A stretch of 64,000 nucleotides of DNA from Echinococcus granulosus (Eukaryota; Platyhelminthes; Cestoda; Cyclophyllidea; Taeniidae), in contig NW_020170441.1 in assembly GCF_000524195.1 (NCBI RefSeq), forward strand, positions 229,920 through 293,919, written 5' to 3'. The position numbers were made by a program, and so were the translations under genes. Positions 1-12,600 of this stretch are shown here, in pieces. Position 1 is the first letter of the stretch. Each line of letters starts with the position of its first letter. A model generated the notes under the pieces. It did no database searches. It had not been told where the DNA came from and saw only the letters and a program-made list of their open reading frames with translations.

Positions 1-176
1 TCAGGAATGCGAATTTCGCACAGCAAATTTAGTGCTAATAAATTTGCTATTTGCTAAGACTGGGATGAAACTGAATGCTTTACTGGGTGACTATTTCATT
101 CCAAATGAGCTATGACGGTTCGTGACGCTAAATGTAAGACACATGCTGTTACGCTTTGGCCCGAGTGTAGACTCAC

Positions 177-670
177 CTGTAGGCGCGTAAGATTCGATCG
201 TAGAGGGCCTGATTGATGGTATTTTTGACCAAGCAGGGCTGCAACTCGCTCTCAAGGCCCGCAGGACCGGTGTTGTTGTTGCTGTTGGCGCTTTGAATGT
301 CATGTTCCATGGTCTTCTCATTGAGCCAGCTGACGAAGAATTGATTTTCAATGTAGATGTAGTGCTCGGAGCTGCGGATGGCCTCGATGTAGGCGTTGTG
401 GATGGAGCGCTCAGTGAACTGGGGAGTGATATTGAGGTTGTTAGGCTCGTAGGCAAAGTCGTTTTCACCGCCTGTACCGCCACCACGGTTAACTACGAGA
501 GACCAGCGACTGGCGGAGCGCAGTGCCTGCATCTGTGCCTGATGGGCGTGCCGTCGGCCACTCACCGCTGCTATGCCCATTTGCTTCCACGGCTCACAGG
601 GCGGCGACGGGAGTAACATCGGTGGGATTGGAAGCTTGTTGTTTCCCCGTCGTCGCTTCACTTTCCGCAG
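177..670 (-). CDS. PLD1: PLD exon: LRSASRWS to YIENQFF, last exon in window
   Basis: The exon carries [41 protein letters not shown] and ENQFFVSW, a signature of PLD1/2. About 30 extra residues rich in Asn/Ser/Gly follow, then [14 protein letters not shown]. It ends at a GTGAGT donor (176-171). The second HKD motif would follow beyond position 1. Confidence 0.95.
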
Positions 671-3600
671 CTAAGCATTTAATAATAATTATGGTAGTTG
701 AGGTAGTGATGGTGGTCAGAGTAAATGATCAGTCTTCTCCATTTGATTTCGCGTTACTTAATCGTCGTAGAGAGTGCAAAAAAGTGTAACACTGCCCATC
801 AGAAATGATTGAGTTTCTATCGTTGAGTAGGAGGGTGCATTACTTCGGTTACCTGATCGTAGGCCTGCACGCTACCACTCAAATTTACCAAAAACGATCA
901 TCTAGTACCCTTAAAATTTTACGCACATTAAGCTATTCTCCGTAGACTATATGAGTTTCACTTTCCATAGTTTTAAAATAATAAATTAAGGCTTCTAGGG
1001 TACAGTGAAGCACCAATTTTCCAAAGGCAGTCAATCAATGAGTCGTCAAGTCTTTGCATGTAGAAGGGATGAGAACGAAAAGCGGAGCGAGGAAGTACGA
1101 CCGTGCATACACGGGTGGCATTCCAGCGTTGGATGAAGTGTCGAGCAAAGTCAGAGACAACTGAACCCGTGACCACGCAGCCGACATCGTGCCAAGGCAT
1201 CCGGGGTATCTCATTCCGGTTGATGCGATCTAGGCGAGGCAGAGGAAGGATTTAGTTTCCCACGCTAGAATGGCACGTGTTTCAGTCAGTCGTGTGGTCA
1301 CCCGTGTAAACGGTAGCGGCTGGTTCGCGCAGGTCAGAGTGCACAAAACTTCGCTTCTTCTGCTTGTGTGACCTTGATGTGTGTGGAAGTTTAAAAGTTA
1401 AGTGGCACTATTAAAGAAAACACTTCTACCGCAGGACGAATAGATACAGGGCGTTTGCAGTTGGAAATCAGGCGATACTTCTAATTTCTCCACAGGCACC
1501 CACGTTCAGAGATTAAGAGCATAATTTGACCGACGCTTGAGCATTTTTTTGCAAAAAGTACAATTGATCCTCCGGGTTTCCGTGGCATGAAGCGAATTTT
1601 GCTAAATCTCAGCAGGGAGCAGCAAGGACAGACGCTTCTTCTTCTTCAAAATAAACCGGCAGTATGCATGGCTGTTTCCCCGACTGATAATGGGCGTCAC
1701 TACCTATTGTCTTGATTTTTTTTGTCAGAACCGCTTTCCTCATCTCAAAAGTGGCAGACGGTCGTAGTTTCAAAAATTCCAAATGTTCGCAAATGCTAAC
1801 TTGGACCGTGCTGCAACTGATTTTTCGGTAGCTTTCGAGTGCAAACTCGGGAATAAGGACGTGCGCAGTCCCCTGCTCACACGAGTTAGCGCCTTTCAAA
1901 TGCGATTAAATGCAGCTCCAACCTGTCTAATTTGCTTGGAGAACAACAATGCGCAAAACTTTCTAAGTGGTAAATCTTACCACGTTAAAAGCGTCATTGC
2001 ACTTGAAAGGGAACGAATCGCTAAGCTTACCTTCCTCTGGGATTTGAAGCTCATCAGCATCTTTGAAGAGCCAATTTTCGTAGTCTTTACCCACGAATAG
2101 GAAACGATGGGAAAGTTCAGCAAGTTTCGATTCTTCACCCAAAACAATGAGATCCTCCCTGAAACAAATGCAATTAATAGGAACCAAAACTGGCAATTGC
2201 AGGATGCTAAATGCTGAGGCATATGCAAAGTAAAACATAATCAAAGTGAGTATACTGATGTGATTCAAAGCCACAATTCTTAAACTTTTGTATGACCACA
2301 AACGAACGACGCTATGATCAAAAGATTAGGGTTGAAGGAGGAACTAAATATTGCTGTAGACCTGTGAAAGCTACCGAAAATTCTAGTAGAATAAACGAGA
2401 TTGTTCAAGACTGTGCAACATCTGGAGTTGGTAGGGTTAATCATACAAACCTAATTTCATAACCTGCTGCGGTATCGTGTCCTCCTCGAAGTTTAGAGAG
2501 GGGTGCTCTGCTTTGCCGCCGTTTGCAATAACCCAACTTTACAAACTCAATGTCATCAGATTCATCGGAATCGGATTCAGACAATTTAGGCACCGGTGAC
2601 CGTCTGCGTTGAGAACCGACTCTGGCGAACAAATTTTGAATCCCATTACCTATCTGAAAAACAAATGAGAGTTGGTAAAATTTAACTCCTGAACACTTTT
2701 GTAGGGAGAGACGTATGTATACACGTACTTCGGCAGTGGAGAAACGTGGTTTGTGCGGTTTGGATGGTCTGCGGCTCAATCCGGCATCATTGCGATTGGG
2801 GATCTCGCAAGGCGGGGTCACAGATTGACTACGGGAGTGTCGTCGGGCGAACTCCATCACCCGTTTTGGGACGGCTGAGGACAGGTGGCGAGGGCGTCGT
2901 TCCGAGCTTTGACGACGATGTTCGGTGGCGCCATGAGGCGCATCGATCGGCACCTGGAGTCGACCAATGTTAGGAATCTGGATGTCCATGGTAGGCTCCA
3001 TCCCATCCTCACCCTCCACATTCCCGCCACCGCCGGCTCCGCCGCCGTCTTCACCATGGCTGCGACGTCGACGGCCGCTTTTGCGAGTACGCACTGAAGA
3101 GCGGAACCCCATTTGACCGTCGGGCATAACTTTAATTCCCGGCTAGTTGGAGAAGAATAAAAATGAATGTAGAAATAATTGGACATCATTCTGTACCTCG
3201 ATTGGACTCAAGCCTAAGCAGAATAAGTGTTGCGCAATATGCCAACAATAATTGTGACCGCTATAGGCTTCAAGATCACGTATACTGAAAAACTTTTATA
3301 TCAGGTCAAATATAAGAGAAGATGTGCATGTTCTCAAGACAAGGATTTTACAAAGTCATGTAATATCATAACTTTATGGACAAATGCTTCCTTTATTTCT
3401 GCATTAAACGATTTTAGAAAATTGCAGTGGAATGTGAGGTTGATTCCTATATGATTTACAGAGATTTGTGTGCTATTTCATCTTAGGGAAAGCTACGAAA
3501 TTTCAGTGTTGTGGGGACGTTTAGAGCCGGGAGAGGGCAAGCACTTTGAGTTTCTGGCCGCACCGACATATGCAGCCTATTCGATCAGATTTCTCTTCAG

Positions 3601-6600
3601 CATTCAATTCAGCTCCGCGTCCCATCTACAGTTGATGCAATAAAACCTTCCATCATTTAAAAGCCTTGAAAAAGTTTAGAAGTATGAGGTATCAATACTG
3701 TTATCCCGCCTCCTGAATGTGCAAAATTACATGCTTTGGGGTTGCTTGCTTGACGAAAAACAGTTTGCATGAAGAGAGTAGGTGAACGCGGCAGTAAACT
3801 TCAGTTTATAAATAGACTGTGACATCGTAGGTAGATGAAACGTCTTTTTATGAATAGTGGTCGACCCACAATGTTTGGGGATAATCCACAAACAAGACAC
3901 ACAGAAAATGCTTTTTTACATGTTTCGCACCTGCTCATTGCCCAGTCTTTCAGACATTGGATCAACTCTTATGAGGCCATCATCTAGCTCTTAATAAAAT
4001 GGAAAATAACCCTCTTCCTTCGAGCCTTTCCGCTGACGATCCGCACAAACGGTCTACCTTTAAGTATGCTACAGCTGCTAGAAGTTACACAGTGTCCAAG
4101 GTTTTGGAAAACAGATAACACTTCACTCTGGTGCAGAATACTTACTTCCCAGGGATGATCACCAACAAATCGGTAGAAGAACTTTACCAAACTTCAAAAT
4201 ATGCGCCCATACTGATGAAGACGGAACGGAAAGTGATGCTCAGACTTGTGGCAAACGAAACCAAAAGCCGCACCTTTGGGTGGTACAACCAAAGCGCCGT
4301 CTCGTTGATTCAAAATGCTTTCGGCAAGCGCAATTCACGCTTCAACAAGCCAGTAAATGCACACTACTTAGAAATGGTCTCAACGTATTGACGCTCTGTA
4401 CAATCTATATGACGACAACGTTCATAACTTTTGTTTTAAATGCCTAAACAAACGCAGAAGGTGGAAGTGAACCCTAAAGACGTCAACGGCCGAAAAACAT
4501 GGCTGCCTCAAATAATATGTACTGAAAAATTTAGGTGATGACCCAAGCAGGTTGCCTACACTGTTCATATGAATGACTCTTTGGGCCTTAAGGCTTGTCC
4601 TGGGTGGCCCCACACCTAATACCGTCGACAATTTAGCTATTTTGACAAGTATTTATAAAATGATGGCTGTGAAAGATCAAGTTTAAGTGCGAATAATTTT
4701 GGAATAAGGAGTTACGGATTTTACATCAATCGCGAAAATTCGAATCCGTAAACAAATTCTTTGAACCTACAAACGCAGTTAACGAATTCTCAGCAAAATT
4801 TGACCAAAACCTCTCCTTGAATGCAGGGTTTTTGGGGTTGAAGTGGAATTTCACTACTGCAATTCGTTAATGGGATTGTTATTTATAGTAATACCTGTAG
4901 TATGAAGGAGGCGGTCCAGAGGACATATCGCTAAGAGCATCAAGTAGTTTAGTAGTCCGCTAGTGCGAACAGGCAAAAAGACGGTAAAGAGGCTAAAAGC
5001 AGAGGGGACAGACCTCGAGATCCTCCTTGTGCCCAGTCTGCCGCCTCCAAATGTGAGCGGCCATGGAGACGCTTGCGAGGGTGGCGAAGTTGAGCCGACG
5101 CTCAGGAGAGGGGGAAGTGGGAGAACCATGCCGTCTTCGTCGGTCACGATCCACCTCCTCCTGCGGCATATCAGTGAGGACTACGCTGAGGGAGTCGCTA
5201 TGATGTAGCGTCCGACTCGCTGACTCTGCCCCCATTGGTACCATCGGCATGACCGGCATCAGCGCCATGATTGCTGATTTTGCCGCGTCCTGCAGCTGTC
5301 ATGACACAGGCATACAACCACATCAATCTCTTGAGCTATTAATGAATGCTAAGACATTCAAAAAAGTAGGATGGAAGTATCTGCAGAAGAATGGGATTTG
5401 TTGGGCCTTTGAAATGTGCGAACCAGTCTCCTTACTGGTGGCGTAGCACCCTCCTCATGTCATTATACCACCAGTTCTTCAGCCCTTCTGTGCACCAATA
5501 CTGAAGCAACTTATAGAGTAGTAGAGGTTAATCTGAGCGCTAAACTCCCCACCAATGTGGCCTTTCCACTTTTCCTGTGTAGAATTTGGATTGTGGAAAA
5601 AAGGCGGTGTAATATCTGGTATAAGGTAGAGCCAGAGTGTCTAAAATGTAGCCAGGCATGAAGTCAACGCCCTGATAGTCACCCATGGACCACAATCAAA
5701 CACATCGGCGATTACTCTCGAGGAGCGTGTTGGCATCCTTATCGTGGGTTTCGATTGCGACTCCTGAACACACGTAAACTAACTGATCGACTTGAGAGAG
5801 TGGAATTGAATTGGCGTCAATTGCTCCAAGCACAAATATTATGAGCTAATACAATGCTTCAACGTGAAGAAAAATGTCATTTTTGTGATCCACATATGCT
5901 TCCTCAATGGAAACCTACGCAGCGATTATCAACCAGTACTAGCGAGACTAGTCCTTTTTTCGCACCAAAAGGTGTTGTTGAAAAAGCTGACAATTTTCTC
6001 AGCACGATTCTGTCTGCGTCATCGTGTAAGAGGTTAGTCATTACTGAAAGAAGCCCAACCGCCTACCCAGTTGATTATTAAAACTGTTTGAGGTGATGAT
6101 AAAGAGGATTGTCTCCCCCAGTTGATTGAAAATGCATTTTATAAAGGCAAACTTTCAAGTTTCAGGTAGCCAAAACCAATATCAGTTATCCAAATTAAAA
6201 CACGTGAGATGGCTCATGATAGACCAAGGTTTACACAAATCACAGCATCTACTCTGGGGAGGAATGGAGCCTTGCACAGGCTAATTCTACGCCTTTGATT
6301 TGCTCATTTCTGGAGCATTAAACATGCAGAGGCCATGCGACAAAACTGTGTTCATGCTATCGTCTCCACATATCTCGTTTTCACTTTAATAAGAAGCACA
6401 GTAGGCGAGTTTCCTCAAGTAGTCTTCATTGAATCAAACTTCTCTATGTTTTAATGTTCTGTCTACCACTGCTAACGAACCATCAATATGCACGCTCTAT
6501 TGAGTAGTTCCAAGCAAAGAAATATCGTTCACTTACAAGAAAACGTCCCACAACATTCACATTGCTTCATTTACCTGCACTACATGGATGTACTGATCCA

Positions 6601-9600
6601 CTTCCTGATTTTTATAAACTTCCCTTAAGTTAAAACAACGTGAGATAACTGACATTCTCACAAGAGCAAGCGTCTCAATCTGATTGTTGCACACCTGATT
6701 TATGGTCTTACATGAATAATAAGATCGTGGAACCATGAAAATTGGTAGATCTTGCGGAATCGTTAAATAGAATTCTTGAAAATACTGTGTTAAAATGACA
6801 CCGCTTGACTTTAACTAACATTCGAAAGCATCCTTATTAATCCAACGGCCAGGGTGACTTCATAGTGTAAATCGGCGGAACGACCAGACACAACACTCAT
6901 GGTCTCATGGGACGTTTTCAATTTCTCCCACAAAGACGCATGAATGTGTATTATACGACCAAGGAGTCCATGAACAGTCGTTCTATATAAAACAGTAGCT
7001 GATATTCATGCGTTAATGCCAGCTCACTGGGACGTAGATGCATGCCTAATGAAAGCACCGGAGAGGTGCTTAGATTGCTGGAACTGAGTCAGTAGTAGCA
7101 TTAAAGACAGATTTCCATGGGTAGAAAGCTACATGAATAAATTAATTGTTCCTATAGCCTGCAGAGAGTGCTAACACAAAGGGGGCTAAAACACCCCAGC
7201 GGCAGTGTCGGAACCAGTCAACCCAGCTGTAGTGAGTCGCCTACGATTCCACGCGGAGCGGACTTAATGGATGAGCGTACAATGAGAAGCAATGAACGGC
7301 AAGAGATTGCCATGAGATGTAACGAACTCTCAAAAGTGCTCTCATTAATCACTCTCGAAGATGTATAAAATATGACAAGCACCTAATGTAGGAAAAGTGA
7401 GAGGACGTTTCTCAAGTGCGTTTTATAAAACAAAATCAGCTCTATGGGGCTAGAAGGACGAAGCAGAGCGTTTCACCCGGTTGCTAAACTGGTACCAGCT
7501 TCGGCTAGTCTGAACAACATAGATGGATTAAAAAGACATGCAGAAAGGAGCTGGACCAAGGCAGGCGCAGTTGATTTACACACTCCGCTGACTCACAGCA
7601 GCTCAGACACAAGCCGCTGTTTGCCAGACTACCACTTACAGGTCTTATCAACAGACTGACCCCTGACGCATACTGAGAAGCCTGGCCAGTCAAATCATCT
7701 TGCCAATAATAATGGCGAAAGAGCAGTATTGAAGATAAAAAAGACAGCTTTGTGTAGGCACGACAACATTGAGGGCTTTCGAATAGTCTTTCAAGGTTTT
7801 AAGAGTGAAGAATAGGAGCTTTTGATTTACCTGCACTTGCCTCCTGTAAGGCTTGGACTTGTCCACGTCAATTAAGCTATAATGAAATATCAAAAGTTTG
7901 AATAAGCAAGGATTACGCAATTGGCGCAAAAGGGCACTCTTAACATGTCTTCAGGTCATTAAATCGTGCGGCTCCAACATCCTTTATTATTATTAGTGCA
8001 ACTTTACTAGTAGACCCATAGTTCAGCAAATGAAACACACACAATTTGGAAAGAAACGTGAACTCTGGCGCTACCCTCGTAGTAAGATTAAATCATAAAG
8101 CATTTTGACGTGGCTTTACAACCTACTTACATGCCGTTCTCGTTAACTCATCCATCAAAATAACCGAAAAAGATTATTCATACGTTTAACGGATTCAGAA
8201 AGTGCGGTCTTAATATGCAAGAGCGGAATTAAACGCCATGTTTAGTTTTGGGCGGGGAAAAAAACTTAGAGTGCTCACGGATGATCCTGTCTGTCCCAGC
8301 GCCCGTAACAAAGGTCAATGCCTCCCATGTAGGCGATGGACTGATCAATCACAACCAACTTCTCGTGGTGTGACCAGAGTAGTACCATATCACGAATGTG
8401 GTCCGGATGCCTTATAACCTAAATGATCAAAAGAAGATTGCCGCTCAGAAGGCTGGGATTGCTTTATTGTTTTACCCTACTGAATTATGAAAATAGCCAA
8501 GTTGAAACATTGTAGCACGGTATCGCATACTCACGGGTCCTGCACGTAATGAGAGTAGGCAACTCACATGGATATTTGGATGCAGGCTCGACAACCAAGT
8601 GGATGTATGTTTACTGTTGATTTTCAGTGCCTGTGGAACCTCTCTGTAGATTAGAATGCATATTCTTACACCCTCTTCCTAAAAAAGAGGATTAAATGCT
8701 CACTCAGTGAAAGTTATGGGTAGGCATTACAACGACCACAATTATGCTATTTATGATGGTTGGGAATGAAACCATAACTGAAAACATACTAATTAGCATG
8801 ATGTATTGCTAGCGCTTTCTTCAGGCAAAAATTTTTCAGGATTGGTGAGCAATTATGTATTTTTCTCAGGAATAATAATTTGAATCAGCAACATCGGCTG
8901 CGGACTTTGAGTATCATTAGAATACCTTCTTTACAAAAAAATAATAAAAGAAAGAATTTAGGGATTGACTGCTGGCGGATGAATTTCATATCCTAGATAT
9001 AAAAAACCGTTTAAGGTGCCTGTTATGTAGACGAGCTTCATCAACAGACTTGGGTGCAGAAACAAAAGTACCAAAATGAAAGAAATTGGTTTGACAAGTC
9101 AGGGATTCTGCCCCAGCGATCTCATACGCATCATGCTAGTGTTTTGGAATCAAGAATTCTAATCTGGATTTGGTAAAAAAAAACCCCTAAGTTCTTCTGG
9201 GGAAGAGAATCGTAGACTCTGACAAAGCGGAGGACAACACAACCGCACAAATGCCATCACTTTGGTCACATGGGATCGATCAGACGTCCACCACGACTAC
9301 ATGTGTTGATTCGCATTTCTATTCCATTCTGACAATGACAAAACTACTCTCGTTGAGGAATTTCACAAATACCTCTCCCATTGCCTAAAGTAGTCATAAC
9401 ACAAGCCTCCGGTGGGAGAAAATCGCCACTACCCAACAGCATATTGCACCCATTGGGAAGAAGCTTCTCTAACCGTCAAATCGGCGAGAATACATTAAAA
9501 AAGTTACTCCATCTGTCACGACGCCTGGAGTTAGTAATTCAGTGCGGGTAAATTTACCTAATATACAGACTAAACAATAAATTCTATCGCTGAGTTTGAA

Positions 9601-12600
9601 TGCTAATCACATATGAAATGAAGTAATGAACTCATTTTATTGTGATAAAAATTGCAAAACGTGAAATTTATTTAGTAACCAACTGACACATTTGAATGTT
9701 TAGAATGCATTAGCTAAACAAACCTTCATTACAGGCGATTTATCGAGCACACAGACGCCATGACGTGACTAACATTATCTTGACCGCACTTTGTGGCCGT
9801 GGCATTGGTGGTTCAGTGAAAAAGGTGGAAAGAAATACACAGTAGGCACTATGCTATGATTCACGGATAAGTGTGCTTCAAAACCCGATTGCCAAAGGTT
9901 TTAACCTTAGTAATTAAGCAGAAATGCCAAAGATATCTGGGATGCACGACGGAGGGGAGAAGAAGCGTGAGCTTTTCATGGATGCCTGGCTACTCGAAGT
10001 AACAAGGATACATAAAATGGTGAAGCAGTGAACACCACATACTGCCTTCCTCTTGAGAAGGAAATCCAGTCTCCACTTGTCACCACCGTCTGGACGCTTG
10101 AGAAAGACCTCCGGCGAGAGCCACCAGTCAGTGATGAAGATCTCGTGCTGCGCCCGCTCAATCCCGTTCGCCACGGCATCCATGTAGGAGGCACCATCGA
10201 TGCACCTGACCATAGGTCATTAAATTACATCACGATCACGTACAAATCAGGCGTCAGCACCCTCGTCCCCTCACCCAGTGCCTTGAAATACTGGATTATA
10301 AATACAACTTTTAATATCTTTAGGCCTTTACAAAATGGTCAGCAAATTTTGGACTCTCATAAGCCTCTTTGAGAAATGACAAAAATCGACTCCTTAATTC
10401 AGCTACTGCTTTCAGTTGCATTCATCTGTCGATTCTCCACCGAGACGAGCGTATTCCTGGCTTTACATACGATTGGACGTAAAAAGGTGCACGGCTCCAT
10501 CCTCGTTTTAGTTTCTATAATTTCTATAATTAATTTGTGGTAATTGCCATTGTAATAGTAATTGGGGTAATAGTCATGCGGCATAGAGGTGCGTGCAAAT
10601 ATTTACACACCCACTTACACAAACGTTCCAAAACCGGTTGGGCTTGAGTGCTGGCCACTGTCCAATAGGCCTATCATTAGCCCATATCGTAGTCGCATTT
10701 GAGACAACTTTGCTCTATCCCGCCTTAAATATCACCTGGACTAGCACCTAGCATTGTCAAGGCGACTATTTCTAACGCAGCTCCTCCACGACCTTCAGCT
10801 AGGACTGAAATCTAGAAAACACCTATCGGCTATTTCGCCCGCGCGTGGATGCCAAAACCACTATATCTCAGAGTAAAGAAAAAAAGCCACTTAACTAGAA
10901 AAAGTAGACGCACCCATTGTGTGCAGCTGCCTAGTGCCAATACTGAGAACACAATGCATTCTGGCTAGCTAAAAAAGCTAATAAGGGTGTGAAGCGAAAC
11001 GACTCTTTCCCCCCTCATCGAATTGTCCATTCTGCCATTGGTCTATGAACAGCTCCCACGGACAGTGGCGTGAACAAACGGCCACCCGCAGACTGCGCTG
11101 TTAGCAAAATCATTATGAATAGACAATCTGGACCCGGAGCCCATTGTGTTTAACGTAAAACCGGCGTGGCTTTAAAAATGCACGTCACAACCCATCGAAC
11201 AGAGTTGTGGAAACATGGTATCATAATAGCACGAAGGTTATCTCAAAAAACCCTGGAGATGAATCATTTGCTGTGATTAAAAGACAGTAGAAGTGGTTTG
11301 ATAAAAAATTAACCTTGTTTACAACAAAACTTGTTTCGATCCCTGCTGCAGCTTCTGATAAGCTTCATACTCAAAACAATCTTCGTGGAGTTCCACGAGA
11401 GTTCCATGGCTTTCAGTGAATTTCACTTTAATACTGTAAAAGGCTGTAGTAAGAATAGTTCTTCCGGATGGCATGGCTTTCTTCTTTCTTGAAAGAGTAC
11501 CTACTTTGTGAATGAATGCCCTTATTTCGTATAATGTTAACGGTTTTACATGATTCATGAGGTATTGTCAAAACCAACTACCAACAGAGATCGCTGAGAA
11601 TTACTTTGGTAGTTTGCTTCGAAAGAACAGCAATAGTCAGTGAAAAATAATCGTTCCAAGTCCAATTTGAACATAATTGCCATTGTCACATTATAAGAGG
11701 GTAAGCGCACCCTCTAAGCCTCTCCAAATGTCTCACAGAGGAGAGGGATGGTGAAGCACGAGCCCGGATGCGAATGCGGCATGATTGTAAAAGAGGAATG
11801 GAGAGGCTTAATGCTTTGGATCAAGTGTGGATTACATGAGAACTCGACGAATGGGGCAGTGGGTAATATTTTTTTAATCTTCCTTATTTCATTCCCTTTT
11901 TTAAAACCGGAATAGTGGAAAAAACGGTGAGAGGGTGCGGTGTGAAAGTGGAAGGCTGGTGGTCCTCAAGGAATGATTCGAAATTTTGGGGCCTTTTTCG
12001 GTACTGCTTATGTCAACGTGGAACACAACATTCACATGTGCTTCCACCTTGGCGCTATCGAATTACGTGGCTTTTTGAAACGTGAATGTTGGAAGGAAAA
12101 GCACAATTCCATTCAGGTATGCTTGTGGCGTAGCACCACAAAATATCATAATGAAAATGTCAAATTTAACCTTTCAATCTCGTTTAAAAACAGCATATAC
12201 TGTTTGTTGAGCCGCTGAACACGCTGAAAACTTACCCAAACCCTCTGAAACCGATTTGTTTGGAAGTATGTAATCATTCATTTGTTGCACAGTTTGCGTG
12301 AAGGCACTCACCAACAATGTTTCACTATCAAATCATCCATCATCAGTTTACTCCGAACTGTACCAAGGTAGAACGCTTTACCTTAATCAAAAATAAACTC
12401 ATCTACTTACCTTAAGTAATCTAACAGGCATGACGGTAACCTCGCGGTCTTAATCCTGCAGCAAGTTCTCTTTCACCTTGCATACAACATTCTTGTCACT
12501 ACTATCAGTAGTCGGTTTATCTGCAAAAACTGCAAATTTTTTTACTGCAAAGCATGATTTTGAGGCGCTGTCAAAGCTGTCCTAGCATTTAGGGTGCTTT

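Noticed and set aside
6140..6190. Possible TDIG codons on the minus strand, a candidate for the missing LTD segment after HKD1
   Set aside because: No AG acceptor lies near enough and the following residues do not match PLD.
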